Source: Bacteroidetes bacterium 2013_40CM_41_45 (lineage in GTDB: Bacteria > Bacteroidota > Bacteroidia > AKYH767-A > 2013-40CM-41-45). Taken from it: a stretch of DNA of 64,000 nucleotides. Shown here in pieces: positions 30,201 to 40,200 of the stretch. The position numbers and the translations under genes are program-made. Where the stretch lies: contig NGFH01000004.1 in the NCBI GenBank assembly GCA_002215675.1, positions 1 to 64,000 on the forward strand, read 5' to 3'. Numbering within the stretch: the first letter of the stretch is position 1; the number at the start of each line of letters is the position of its first letter. Below the pieces are notes generated by a model. It ran no database searches, was not told the DNA's origin, and worked only from the letters and a program-made list of their open reading frames with translations.

Positions 30201-33200
30201 CTCCGAACATTTCAGGGGCGCCTGTTACTTTCGCAGTTGATGCATTTACCGGCGATAATCTTATCTGGCAATTTAATGTTAACGGTGGTGCCTGGACAAC
30301 GATTCCCGGAGCGTTAACATCTCCAATATCACTTGTTCCGACCATTCCTCAAGGTGGCGGTCCTGTAACATTTGGATTGCGTGCTCAAAGTTATTTCTGT
30401 GCAATAAATCCTGCTACTTCAAATGCGGTGACATTCATTATGGATGACCCGGCTGCTCCCACTGCTGTTACTGGGGGAGCTCGCTGCGGCCCTGGTATCG
30501 TACCGGTTACGGCAAGCGTACCTGCCGGGCAGACAGTGGAATGGTACACTGCAGCCACAGGCGGCACTCTTCTTGCCACAGGAAGTTCGTATAATTATCC
30601 TGCAACCGCAAGCACAACCATTTACGCGGCAGACCGCAATCCTTCTTCAGGATGCCTTGGTTCTTTGCGTAGGGGTTCGAGCATAACGGTCAATAACATA
30701 CCGACTGTGACGGCAAGCAGCAACAGTCCTGTTTGCGTGCCGAACGCTATAAATCTTACCGGCACTTCCGGTTCTATCCCTGTAGCGGGAGGTACCTTCA
30801 ATAATGGCGTTCCTCCTATAGGAGGTTCCAATGCTTACCCGTTCAATACAGGTACGGCAACACCCAAGTTGATTCAGTGGTTTGTCGCCCCGGGCGAGTT
30901 TAACAGTCCCGCCCCGGCCACTCCTGGTACAATAAATTCCATAAGCTTCTTTGCTTTAACAACTGGCTCTGCGACCTTCACCAACTTTACCATAAGGTTA
31001 GGGCAAGCGAGTAGTCCGTTTGCAGGCGGTTCGATCTATGCTGGTCCAATGACCGCTGTTGTTGGTCCCGCAAACATGTTAGTTTCTGCACCTACTGCTC
31101 TTGGATGGACCAGTACAATAACCCTTACAACACCTTTTTTATATGACCCATCTCAGTGGCTTGTTGTTGAGGTTTCGCATTGCGGATATATCGGGACGGG
31201 ATGGCAAACACCTCAGAATACCCTAAGTGGTGTAAGGAGAACTTATAATAACGGTGGTTTCAGTTGTTCACCAGTTTGGGTGGGAAATGATGCCACCATG
31301 GCTGGTATCACTATCCAAATGGCATCTCAAACATTCGGCTACTCTTGGACGGGTCCAAACACTTTCTCAAGTTTTGATCAGAACCCGGTTAGAACACCAA
31401 GTATTCTTGCCCAGGAAGGTGTATATACAGTTACAATTACTGATAATGGCACCGGCTGTAATTCGTCTTCTACAACTTCAGTTATAGTTAATGCGGCACC
31501 TCAGATTGTATCGCTTCAGAGTGCTACTTTGAATGGCGGAGTTGCTGCATCATTCCCCGCACCTCCTACCTTCCTGGATATTCCCGTGTTTACAACAGCC
31601 ACAACCTGTGATAAGGCGGTTAATTATAATGTGGTTATTACGGGTAAGCCCAACCCGGCCGAAGCGGTGAGCGGAATTACCCACACCTTCAGCGGAGCAA
31701 CCGTTGGCAGCGGAAGTGGTACGGGTACCGGTTCGACCTTCGGAAGGTTGATTCCAACCGGCAGAACCACGGTGATTGTTGCTGCAAACAATGTGTGCGG
31801 TAATCAGAGCAAGACGTTCCGTGTAACGGTAACGGATAATGTTCCTCCTGTCATCACACCGATACAGGTATCTGCCACCAATGCCAATGGAGGCGAATGT
31901 TCTTCTTTAGTACAGGTAACACAGCCCAGTATAGGCAACGGGTTGTTTGACAACTGCCCCAATTCAAGCTTGGTTTTTGTAAGCCGTTCCGACGGCAGGT
32001 CACAATTTGAGCCGTATTATGCAGGCACAACCACGGTAACCTGGCAGGCAACAGATGCTTCGGCAAATACAAGTTCTGCTACGCAGAATGTAGTGGTTAA
32101 TAACATCAAACCGATCATCACCAGTTTCGTTTCTAATTCAGGCAACCTGATATTTGTGGGTCAGACTCCTACGTTCACAGTAACGTTTACTGATGAAGAC
32201 GGAGGCGGCACGCACACGGTTAAATTCTACCGTGATAAGAATGATGCTGTCCCTGCTAATGTGAAGACACTCAGCCCCAGCTGCACCCAATCATGTTTGG
32301 GAGTAAGGAGTTACAGTGTAACGTCAGACCCGGTATTGTATTCTAATTCAGAAGTAGCCGAGCCCAAGGTTGAAATTCTGGACGGATGTAATCTTGCAGC
32401 CGACCAGAATCCTGGAGTAACCACGGTGCAGTATCTTGCCATAGCAGTAGCAGGCACCCAGTTCACCACGGCAGGTGGCCACTACACTATGCCGGCAGGC
32501 GGATATCCGTCCTCATATGTGGGCATGGATATAAGCATGGGTAATGTTGTAAAACCGGCAAGTAGCGGCAACAGCTTTAAGGGACAATTGGAAATGAACG
32601 TTCATATTCCAAATGCGCCTGACTGGAGAGTGCACACCGACAATGGAACCAACACCGATATTACCTGGGATTATCTGACCATAAGCGGATGTTCTTTGGC
32701 AACATTTAAGGGAGCCATACTGGTTAACGGAGTGAGTGGCTATAAGGTGCTGGTACAACAGTCAGACAAGACGCGTAACCCTGCCACGAGCAACTTTATT
32801 CGTGTTAAGGTAACGACCAACTCGGGAACCTTGGTGTTTGACACCCAACCGGGCCTTACCGAAGCATTAACATCGGGCAACGGAGGAGCAGCAGCTATCA
32901 TCGCAGCGCTGACAGCAGGTACTATCAAGGTACAACCGTCTAACAGCAGCAGTTGTACGCAGAGAGTCGAGGGTGGTATGGATGGAGAGATGTTACAGAA
33001 CATCCCCAATCCATTTACCGGTCAGACAGAAATCCGTTTCAGCGTACCGGAAGACGGGCTGTATATACTGAAGGTGTACAATTATCTTGGACAGGAAGTA
33101 ACAACGTTGTTCAACGAGGAAGCTACAACCGGAACAGTGTACAGTGTTACTTTTGATGGCAGCGATCTTGGTGCAGGAATATATACCTATACTCTTAGAA

Positions 33201-33244
33201 GCGGTAACGTAAATGAAACACGCAGGATGAACCTGATGAAGTAA
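24290..33244 (+). CDS. Giant multidomain T9SS type A protein (cassette 2)
   Basis: 2984 residues; the true start may be the internal ATG at 24320 (MKTINYSRF...), which gives a normal signal peptide (FAQ cleavage) and matches the MKT starts of its neighbours. Order by eye: a jelly-roll 'choice-of-anchor J'-like domain (~38-230), two Fn3-like repeats (~235-455), a long beta-rich region that may be a beta-helix (~460-1330), Ig-like units, an Ig-like unit split by a NIDO-like insert (IPIGFNFTFYGNTY, STNGYLTF; ~1450-1650), a GEVED domain (~1717-1868; FIDYNQDGVF, GETEDYTI), more Ig-like units, a second split Ig unit, then the shared ~580-residue C-terminal module ending in a type A sorting domain (LQNIPNPFTGQTEIRFSVPE). 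Surface-exposed by inference; no catalytic motif was recognised. Confidence 0.92.
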   Translation: MKSITKNSINMKTINYSRFVCSVLLILGLWTTNSFAQTTLINPAGDGGFSNGSTFAANGWTVANYGSSVNQWVVGTAISTAPFSGNSAYISLDAGVSNTYNITSSTSVYFYRDVNVPAGELTMMLTFNWNGFGESSWDMIEVWSAPTSVIPTGEAHPGSGLCTPIPASLTGSTCLGTFQLVSTIQTATITFTVPASGPRRIIFNWKSDTSVGTQPAGSVDNISLVTIPPCSTPTAQPTGLALTSSPSQINGTFTAASPASDGYLVVRYPTGSAVTNPFNGTTYTVGGALGLGTVVQAGAGTSFSTAGLLNNTSYDFYVYSMNNVCTGGPLYITASPLTGTASTPVCLTPTAQGAGLALTPISISQINGTFTAASPAADGYLVVGYISGSTEVPPVDGTVYAAGGALGFGKVVQSSNATSFSATGLIAGTSYDVYVYAYNICSSVRKYLIAGRLTGTASTLAATAYTATAQGGLWSNAQTWAGGVVPVTGNDVSIPAGSIVTVDVAVTMHNLDISGLLQWNTVANAMTLQGNLTVNSGGVFLPYTSALTPLGVTVNIFGNFTNNGYANCALGTGTQTLIAFNGIGSILGGTGTFQPGIDGRGIIRQLFFQSLGSSTINTSQNLTTFNLAHGAGSLNTNGKLKIDNTSQLYGMALNTQVASVAVTTMGTYSVAPVVFGVAVTQYANALAATLNSRYVSGTHVYLCTVAGTFNATAPTWTTTIPDATSGPTLLYIGETGTLGNPYQITLTALGTQYFFNGSLYTCTTAGTPTDAGAASLGTTPNVLYTSGTAVFRYAGTPAMVSVNFNGAATLNVRSLNLINGGSGYSSSTAPTLVFSVGVAGGTVTTTAFATPVILYSIFGSASCQVQRSGVATFSGGLIINSDQGASASGNIQSSSGVGNISTLSGGVNYTVAPQIAFAGPLALNLITNPGSGYSAAPTITVSGGTIIAGVAYASANFTITVNQGTVQSVYLTSTSAIYSVPPTLTMSAPGGAGTTATLEFPATCWPAATANIGTNGQILSFTMTNNGFGYTNVPLVAFGPTSGTPQGGTFTTAATAPTARVALYNVVLNFFAPATSAVAAPDDAMIPSNRKINNLALNGNGNGFNLSSNLTIFANSGFFTPLIFVASLSSPGNILNLNGNNLLFTWNGYAGAFSTFNSGGANVYIKNGSMTLTGRGGAGTFNYPFAGTTTSGVFTWFVGTTPTAITTGCNATKYTVTELGAPSNGTLGNGSAIGNRAYRAQFNSGAVSGTNPTITMHFNSLDGLSTTQDLLFLGDAPALSGPWTVRSTAFGPSGALPAVGSKITATVAPGPITINPDNYYAWLMALPCTGPPDVAVVTGPSTACSAANMTLTAAGISTNLGITRQWQSASSCGGPWTNIAAATGPTLTTTQTATTSYRMLVTCTFTSQSTPSNCITVTGASGVILPVITSVTANPTPVCFNGSTTLTANTAAIAGNYTLSSIPYAPISPPGSTIAGPIGDDVLSGIIPIGFNFTFYGNTYTNAYISTNGYLTFNTLSGAGCCSSPLLPSAGTLPDNLVALDWVDLNTSSGGNIDYFNLTSPNRFVVRYNAVSVYLAGGGTGQVSGQIILYQDGTIEVHSTSVTTNYAAHPQSQGIENAGGTLATTVPGRNSVVGWTATNDAYRFSPPTGTFAYTWSTSGPGVLSSTTTNPTTGTSITGNTTYNVIVTNGACIATGSVAVAPGGPLGTAVTATPPSSASAYCTPIYTSYDGTDYISNVTLNGSPAINNTSGATVLPGYSPFLGISTTLAAGGTFTISVTDGSFGSNENLTAFIDYNQDGVFNVATEQILPNFITTAAFQTTTASFTVPANAINGTTRLRVVDNYFTTPAPPCPTAGFGETEDYTINITGGITPSALVCPGLPWTLSAVITGGGAPYTILWSGDPAATAGLITNNTATVTAIPLAPTTYSVLITDNCGITATQSVFVNVRVTTPTIGTVTASSASGCGVTPAPPNISGAPVTFAVDAFTGDNLIWQFNVNGGAWTTIPGALTSPISLVPTIPQGGGPVTFGLRAQSYFCAINPATSNAVTFIMDDPAAPTAVTGGARCGPGIVPVTASVPAGQTVEWYTAATGGTLLATGSSYNYPATASTTIYAADRNPSSGCLGSLRRGSSITVNNIPTVTASSNSPVCVPNAINLTGTSGSIPVAGGTFNNGVPPIGGSNAYPFNTGTATPKLIQWFVAPGEFNSPAPATPGTINSISFFALTTGSATFTNFTIRLGQASSPFAGGSIYAGPMTAVVGPANMLVSAPTALGWTSTITLTTPFLYDPSQWLVVEVSHCGYIGTGWQTPQNTLSGVRRTYNNGGFSCSPVWVGNDATMAGITIQMASQTFGYSWTGPNTFSSFDQNPVRTPSILAQEGVYTVTITDNGTGCNSSSTTSVIVNAAPQIVSLQSATLNGGVAASFPAPPTFLDIPVFTTATTCDKAVNYNVVITGKPNPAEAVSGITHTFSGATVGSGSGTGTGSTFGRLIPTGRTTVIVAANNVCGNQSKTFRVTVTDNVPPVITPIQVSATNANGGECSSLVQVTQPSIGNGLFDNCPNSSLVFVSRSDGRSQFEPYYAGTTTVTWQATDASANTSSATQNVVVNNIKPIITSFVSNSGNLIFVGQTPTFTVTFTDEDGGGTHTVKFYRDKNDAVPANVKTLSPSCTQSCLGVRSYSVTSDPVLYSNSEVAEPKVEILDGCNLAADQNPGVTTVQYLAIAVAGTQFTTAGGHYTMPAGGYPSSYVGMDISMGNVVKPASSGNSFKGQLEMNVHIPNAPDWRVHTDNGTNTDITWDYLTISGCSLATFKGAILVNGVSGYKVLVQQSDKTRNPATSNFIRVKVTTNSGTLVFDTQPGLTEALTSGNGGAAAIIAALTAGTIKVQPSNSSSCTQRVEGGMDGEMLQNIPNPFTGQTEIRFSVPEDGLYILKVYNYLGQEVTTLFNEEATTGTVYSVTFDGSDLGAGIYTYTLRSGNVNETRRMNLMK
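31503..33244 (+). repeat. Shared C-terminal module, copy 2
   Basis: Encodes about residues 2405-2984 of this giant. Same landmarks and order as copies 1 and 3; small differences include an extra NPAEAVSG loop near its start. Nucleotide similarity extends through the stop codon and into the terminator. Confidence 0.93.
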
Positions 33245-33264
33245 TTTTTAGCATCAGCAATTAA

Positions 33265-33298
33265 GAAAGGGCATCCGTCAGTTGACGGATGCCCTTTT
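33265..33298 (+). terminator. Rho-independent terminator of cassette 2
   Basis: Sixteen-bp stem (33265-33280 with 33283-33298; GGGCATCCGTCA / TGACGGATGCCC) followed by TTGCTTTGTG and a T-rich stretch. The preceding bases TAATTTTTAGCATCA are identical to those after the cassette 1 gene. Confidence 0.88.
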
Positions 33299-33321
33299 TG
33301 CTTTGTGTCTTTTTCGAAATG

Positions 33322-33345
33322 GGTGTCCGTCAACTGACGGATGCC
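33322..33345. terminator. Orphan terminator-like hairpin
   Basis: GGTGTCCGTCA pairs with TGACGGATGCC (11 bp, two G-T pairs), followed by TCACTTTTCTTTTC. It is a fourth relative of the cassette terminators but follows no gene, so it may be a leftover of a deleted or duplicated cassette end. Confidence 0.5.
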
Positions 33346-33372
33346 TCACTTTTCTTTTCACTTGTAGAAATA

Positions 33373-33691
33373 AGCCGTTTACCCATTGTTTCAGGGGTTT
33401 TGCCCATGTGAATAAATTGTTCATAAAAAACTTTATGAACATCCAAAATTAATTTGATATAATTGCGATGAATTATACGATGAATCCTGTTATTTATTAG
33501 TTGCTTACCATTATCAGTTGATTTGTTTAGTTAGTTATCAGTTCCAGTCAAATATTAAGTGCTGGATTAATTTTAATGTGTTTTTCATCTTTCGACAGAG
33601 CCATGCACGCAGAGCTTAACAGATTGAAAAAAAAATTATCGAATAGCACACAATAATTCTTATTACTCAAACTTCAAACTAAATTAACATG
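33373..33691 (+). repeat. Duplicated leader region, copy 2 (upstream of cassette 3)
   Basis: About 319 bp matching 22588-22895, with the palindrome, the GATATAATTGCGATGAATTA block, CAGTTCCAGTCAA and the GAGCTTAACAGATTG A-run block in the same order. The adjacent genes (Fn3 protein versus a 182-residue protein) are unrelated, so the leader was duplicated or retained independently of what it drives. Confidence 0.85.
33419..33440. promoter_or_regulatory. Perfect palindrome in the duplicated leader, copy 2
   Basis: GTTCATAAA (33419-33427), spacer AAAC, TTTATGAAC (33432-33440), identical to copy 1 while flanking bases have drifted. Confidence 0.55.
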
Positions 33692-34237
33692 AAAACAAAA
33701 ACAGACACGAAGTCAAAAATTTTAATTGTGTTCGCAGCAATTTTGTGTTGCGCAATTTCAGCTTTCTCACAAAATCAAATCATTCCTTCTATGCAGGATT
33801 TTCAGGGAACCTGGATCGGCAACAATATTGACGGAAGAGTTGTTAGTGTTACTCTTACATCTGACTGGAAGTCCACTTTCACTGTAAGCGGAGTGCCTCT
33901 GATTTCGAGCAACCCGGTGATAGCATACCGCTTGCCGCAATATTTAAGTGCCAGCCCCATTACGAGCCCGGAAATAACAATTAAATTCTATACGCAGGGT
34001 GCAATTGATGGAGTGAGGATAGCTGCAAACAATAATGCTTCTGCTACACTGAGCGACAATTCAGTTTCTGTAAATACCATTGAACAGATTTATACAGGTT
34101 TGGCAATGATTTCATTTAATAGTTCAGGACAGTTGGAAATGGCGCTGTACATGGACGCGCAAAATTTCACTACTGTACCTCCTGCGCTGGACGTGGATGC
34201 AAGCAATAAACTCTACTGCACACTTACAAAGCAATAA
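33689..34237 (+). CDS. Small secreted protein of unknown function (small partner, cassette 3)
   Basis: 182 residues with signal peptide (ILIVFAAILCCAISAFS-Q). The mature part is beta-rich and starts MQDFQGTWIGNNIDGRVVSVTL, reminiscent of lipocalin-like or other small beta-barrel folds with a GTW motif, but I cannot assign a family. It occupies the same position as the coiled-coil and Fn3 proteins of cassettes 1 and 2 (43 bp before a giant gene) yet lacks their WLxAH tail, ending DASNKLYCTLTKQ. Co-transcription with the giant is likely. Confidence 0.78.
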   Translation: MKTKTDTKSKILIVFAAILCCAISAFSQNQIIPSMQDFQGTWIGNNIDGRVVSVTLTSDWKSTFTVSGVPLISSNPVIAYRLPQYLSASPITSPEITIKFYTQGAIDGVRIAANNNASATLSDNSVSVNTIEQIYTGLAMISFNSSGQLEMALYMDAQNFTTVPPALDVDASNKLYCTLTKQ

Positions 34238-34280
34238 ATCTATATGACGAAATAAATACCCAACTAAAAAAACTAATCAC

Positions 34281-37200
34281 ATGAAAACAAATAATTACAC
34301 CATAAAAAATTTTGTAATGACTTTCAGGAGAGTTAATGTACTTGTCATTACAACTATGTTGCTTTTGGTAAACATAATTGCTTTGGCGCAAGTACCTCAA
34401 TTTTATAATAATGCAGGGGGAGCGGGTTCTAATACTTATCCGCTCGGTCAAACGGTAGGACAAGTAGTACAATGGGGAGTTGCCCCGGGAGGATTTAATT
34501 TACCTTCTGCCGCACCGGCAGGCAATAACATAACGGCTCTTTGGCTGTATGTTCCTTCTGCCTGCAATGCCAACTATTCAAGCTTTAAAATTAGGCTCGC
34601 TCAGGTTTCATCGTTAGCTGACCCGTTATGGACAGCAGCAGCTTTTTACAGCTCCATGACTACGGTATTTGGTCCGTCCTCCATAAACATCACCGCTTCG
34701 GCTGGCACCTGGACCAGTTTGACTCTTAACACACCTTTTTTGTATGATCCTTCAATGGCGCTTCTCGTTGAGGTATCTCAATGTGGCTATACAGGAACAG
34801 GTATCAATGTATTTACCTTTTCAGCTGCAAGTCCCAGTAGAAAATTTGATGCTACACCCAATTGCGTTTTAGGCGCGGAAAGTCAGGATGCTCTCTTGAG
34901 TCCCATAGGACTTACTCTTGTTCCTTCCGGACCGTGTACCGATCCGCCTACTCCCGGAACCGCAACAGCATCCGCATCCTCGGTTTGCGCCAGTTCAGCA
35001 GTTTCGCTTAATCTTACAGGAGCATCTTTAGGTATCGGACAGACGTATCAGTGGAAAAGTGACCCGTCAAGTGGAGGAAGCTTTTCAACCAACGTAGGCG
35101 GATTGCTTACCAGTCCTTTCCTAACTATTAATCCTACCTCAGCTTTATTTTATCGCTGCGCTGTAACCTGCGGCACCACTACATTGAATTCAACCGCGGT
35201 TCAGGTTACCGTCATACCAGGCTTTCCGGGGGGAACCTATACCATTGATAATACAATTCCAACGGGCGGTACAAATTTCCAATCCTTTACAGCTGCCGTA
35301 AATGCAATGCTGACGTGCGGAGTATCGGGCTCGGTCGTCTTCAATGTTACAGCAGGGCAAACATTTAATGAAAACGTTCCGCTGATAACGGTTAACAGTG
35401 ATAACCTTCGAACCATCATCTTTCAGCGGAGTGGCTTTGGAGCTAATCCTGTAATTGTTCCCACAGGAAGCACTCTTACAACGGATGCAGGTATTGCAAT
35501 TAACGGAAGTGACTTCATAACTTTTAACGGAATAGATATTACTGCTTCGGGAACTGCAGTTGAAACCGGGTATAGGATTATCCAGCAATCTGCCACGAAT
35601 GGCGCTCAAAACAATACGATTAAAAATTGCACCATAACATTAAACAGAACCAACACAAATTCGCGCGGCATTTTTCAAACGGCAACGTTAACACCAACTT
35701 CTGCTGCGGGTGCAAACAGTAATAACGTATATCAGAATTTAACCATTAAAAATGTTTATGCCGGAATACAATTGACCGGTATTCAAGTTGCAACTTTTCC
35801 TGACCGCAATAATGTGATTAATACTTCCGGATGCGGAACCAATAATATAATTGGCGACCCGCTTACCTCATTTGACATAGGCGGTGGAATTACTGCAATT
35901 CAAACCTGGGGTATCCGCCTCACCAACCAGGCAGGATTTACGGTAAGCAATAATATTGTGAATAATGTTTCAGGCAACACGACTACAGATGGTATATTGA
36001 TTGAAACATATATTGGAATAGCCGGTAGTCTTGTAAGCACTCTTTCGAACAACGTGGTAAAAAGTGTAAGAATTAATGCAAGTGTTTCAACACAGGTAAA
36101 CGGTATCCGGCTGTCTCATACAACTCTTGTTGTGCCGGCAGGTACAGTATTGCGCGTATTTAATAATGCTGTGTCGGGAATTACTTCAGCTTATGCCGGC
36201 GCCGCTTTGACATTGGCAACTACTACCGGTATTAAAGGCATTGTCATTTCGGGAACAGGTGGTTCAACGATTAATCAAACCTATGAAATCTATAACAACA
36301 GTGTGAGCCTTGATGGTTCAGGCTCATTGAATTTATCGAATGCCTGTTTCCAGATAACATCAACTGCAGGTTTAGGCCCCATTAATATAGTGAGGAATAA
36401 CATATTTTCAAACTTTACAGGAGCTCAGGGGATTACTTCAAAACACGCAGGTGTCTTCACAGCGAGCCTGGGCAGTGCAACTGCCATGGGCCCGGCCGGA
36501 AGCTCTGTAGCTAATAATGATGTATTTATTAATGCTGATGCAGGCATATCGGGATTTGTAGGCATGGGCTCAACTACGGGATACAACCCGGTAGCAACAT
36601 GGCAGACAACCTATACCCAGGCAACGGCAAATCAAAGTCTTGCTCCGCTATTCTTAAATAACATTACTGATTTGCATGCGAACAATGGCGCATTAGATGC
36701 ATTAGGGTTTGCATATCCTGCTTATCTGACTATAGACCTTGATTGCGCAACCCGCACCGGAACACCGGATATGGGAGCGTATTTGATTACCCCTTGTACA
36801 GGTGTGCCTTCTGCCGGTACAGTTACTGCAACTCCCTCTTCTATTTGCCCCGGGGGTTCTTCTCTTTTGACCGCAACGGGATTTTCTACGGGTGTTACAT
36901 TTCAATGGGAATCTTCGGCTGTTACGGGCGGCCCCTATAGTCCTATTGGTGGTGCGAACTCACCGACTTTTAATACCGGCCCTCTTCTGAGTAATACTTA
37001 TTACAGGCTTACGGTTACCTGCGTACTTTCTTCACTTCCCAGTTCAAGTTCTGAAGTTGCAGTTAGTATTATAGCTGCCCCTTCTGCAAGTATAACTCCT
37101 GCCGGGCCCATTTCAGGATGCCAGGGAACCATTACTCCATTGAGTGCATCCACGAACGCTGTTAGTCCTATATACCAATGGAAACGTGATGGCGTTAATA

Positions 37201-40200
37201 TTCCGGGAGCTACAAATTCAACGTATACACCTGTTCTGACAGGGGTGCATACCGTTAGCATTACAGATATTGCCTCACCTGCTTCGTGCCCCGGTTTATC
37301 CGCCGGTGTTACTGTAACGGTGCTTCCTGTACCCGCAATTACAGTTTCTGCAACAAATGCGTCAATATGTTTTGGTAGTTCAACCACATTGTCTGCCGTG
37401 CAAGGAGGCGCTCCCGTTATTTTTAGTGACTCCTACATTGCAAATACGGCTCCTACCTTAGCTCAATGCAATGCCTATGCAGCTTTTCGGGCTTCGTTGC
37501 AGCCGTTAACTTACACTCAGCTGAAGCTAAGCGGCTCACTTGACCCTATTGGAAAAACGGCTATCAATCCTGCCGTTGTTCAGGCAATTGCTAATGCAAT
37601 GAAAAATAATACAGCCCTTTTGAATATGATAGATGGTGCCAATGCCTGGGGTGTAGGAGTATGCGGAGCCGGTTGTGGCGCTGCGCAGTCGAATGAATTA
37701 ACAGTTGTGCCGGGAGCAGCATCTTCAAATTGTGCGTGCAATACGGTAGGAGCAATTACTATCCGACCCGAAATAAATAATCTTAATTGGGGTGGTGTTA
37801 ACGGGTTAACCTGTGCAGCTCCTTCTCAAACGCTCACGGTCATGTTCACCGGCCAGGGACCACTGCCTAATTATTCATGGTCGCCGGCTACAGGTTTAAG
37901 TTGCACCAATTGCCCGAGCCCGATAGCATCTCCAACTGTAACTACGACTTATACGGTTACTACTACCAATCCCAATGGTTGCACCGGAACAGGTACCATA
38001 ACCATCAATCTAATTCCTAGTCCTCCATCGCCAACAGCTTCGGCAGCCAACCAGGTTTGCGGATTTGGCACCGTTACTCTTAACGCAACCGGTACGGGCA
38101 ATCCCGGAACCTCGCTGCGTTGGTATAGTGCTCCCTCAGGTGGTTCCATTTTGGCAACCGGCGGCACGTTTACAACTCCGGAAATCGGTACAACAACAAC
38201 TTTTTATGTTGCCGAGTTTGACGGTACGTGCGAAGGTATCCGGACAGGAGTAAACGCGGTTTCCATAACTCCGACTCCTGTCGTGGTCACCAACAGCATT
38301 CCTGCTATCTGCAATGGCGTAAACACACCTTCTACGTTGACTGCAAGCAGCAGCAATTCCAATTACGTATACCAGTGGACCCCTACAACGGGACTGACAC
38401 CGGGCAGCGGCCTTGGCGCCAGCGTGCAGGCATTTCCTTCCTCTACAGTTAATTACCTGCTCACCGCTACGGATAATACAGTTTCACCTGCATGCGTAGT
38501 AAAAATTAATACTACTGTTGGCATAGGACAAACTCCGGTAATGTCGAGCATAAGCGCAACTCCTTCTGCCGTTTGTACAGGGGAGCCTTCTGCGCTGAAT
38601 GCTTTAGCAATATTTGAAGGATTCCCGACCACTCAAAATGGATTCCAGGGATTTTTTGCTCCGCTTTCATGGACTACCCAGCATTCAACGGGTGACTTGG
38701 GAACAGTTAATATATTTAATTCAACAACGTTGCAAATGACATCGAGTGACGGAGGAAGCGGTGCGACGGATATTGATGTTATACATAACATTACAGCCAA
38801 TGGCAACGTAACGTTTAGCTGGGACTACAATACTCCGGATGGCCCCGCTTTTGACCAGCCTCAGTATTATAAGAATGGTGTCAGAACGAATGTGCCCGGG
38901 TTTAATACCGCAGGTACCGTTTCGCAGAGTGGCACTGCATCAATTCCTGTTGTTGTCGGTGATATATTTGGATTTTCAATGCACTCTGTTGACAACATAG
39001 TAGGAGGCGCTACTTCTAATTTTACAAATGTTGTATTCCCATTACCTGCCGGCACCGGTGTTATTGCCTATTCATGGACTCCGGCAGCTACCCTGAATAC
39101 TTCAACAGGTGCTACAGTTCTGGCAACACCTCTTGTTGGCGGAACACAGGTTTACACCGTTACAGCATCCAACGAGGGTTGCAATGTTACGGCAACAGTT
39201 ACTCTTAATGCAACACTAACACCGCCTGCTCCGGTTGCGACAGGAACATCTGTATGCGGACAAGGAATGGCAACGGTATCTGCTACCGGCACCGGTGGAA
39301 CTTTGCTTTGGACTGATGGTACCGGAGGAAAAATTATTGGTACCGGAACGTCTTATAGCGAGTACATTTCTGCAACCAAACAGTTCATGGTTAGAGAAAA
39401 TCCGGGCGGAGTTAATCAAAACGTAGGATTAATGGCCAATGCCCCGGGTGTAGTTGCTTATGCAAGTGCATCATTCAATTACCAGACATTTAATGTATTG
39501 TCTGCGCACGGAATTATTATCAACACGGTGGATGTCGTTCCGAATTTTGCTACACCGCTCGGTACACCTATTGAAATTGTACTTGAAAATAATCTTGGTG
39601 TGCAAATTGGACCTGCGTTATCTTTTGTTACAACAACTCAAGGTTCAGTCCAGACTTTGACTCTGAATATGTTTGTACCGCAGGGCAACATATATCGCTT
39701 ACGCGCGAGCAAGAATCCCAATCTTCAGTACCATCAAAGCGGATTCGTGAACCCCTATACCATACCGGGCCAGGTATCTATAACCGGATGGGATGGTGGC
39801 GCAACATTGTATGTATTCTTCTATCACTGGAATGTGACTACAGCATGTTTGGGAGCTTCATCCACTGCTACAGCCTTGGTTACACCGGCTCCTCCATTAA
39901 CCGTAACGCCTCCAAGCGGAGCATATTGTAATAGTGGCTCTGTAGCCCTTACAGCAGGAGGACCGTCCTATGTTAATTTCAGTTGGTCTCCTTCTGCAGG
40001 TTTAAGTTCAACAACGGGTGCATCTGTTACTGCCTCTCCCTCCGTTACTACTTCCTATATTGTTATGGCTAATGACGGCTTACCCGGAGGTTGTGTTGAT
40101 TCTCAAACCGTAGTCATCAATGTCAATACCGGACCTAACTTGGCAATAACCCAGACGGCTCCGTATCCGACAGTATGCCTTGGATACTCATTCCCCTTAA

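Noticed and set aside
24290-33244. Looking for a protease or glycosidase catalytic domain in the giants
   Set aside because: No HExxH, catalytic triad motif or recognisable glycoside hydrolase signature was found by eye in any of the three giants.
33245-33688. Hidden gene in the 444-bp gap before cassette 3
   Set aside because: The gap is explained by a terminator, an orphan hairpin and the duplicated leader; no supported frame.
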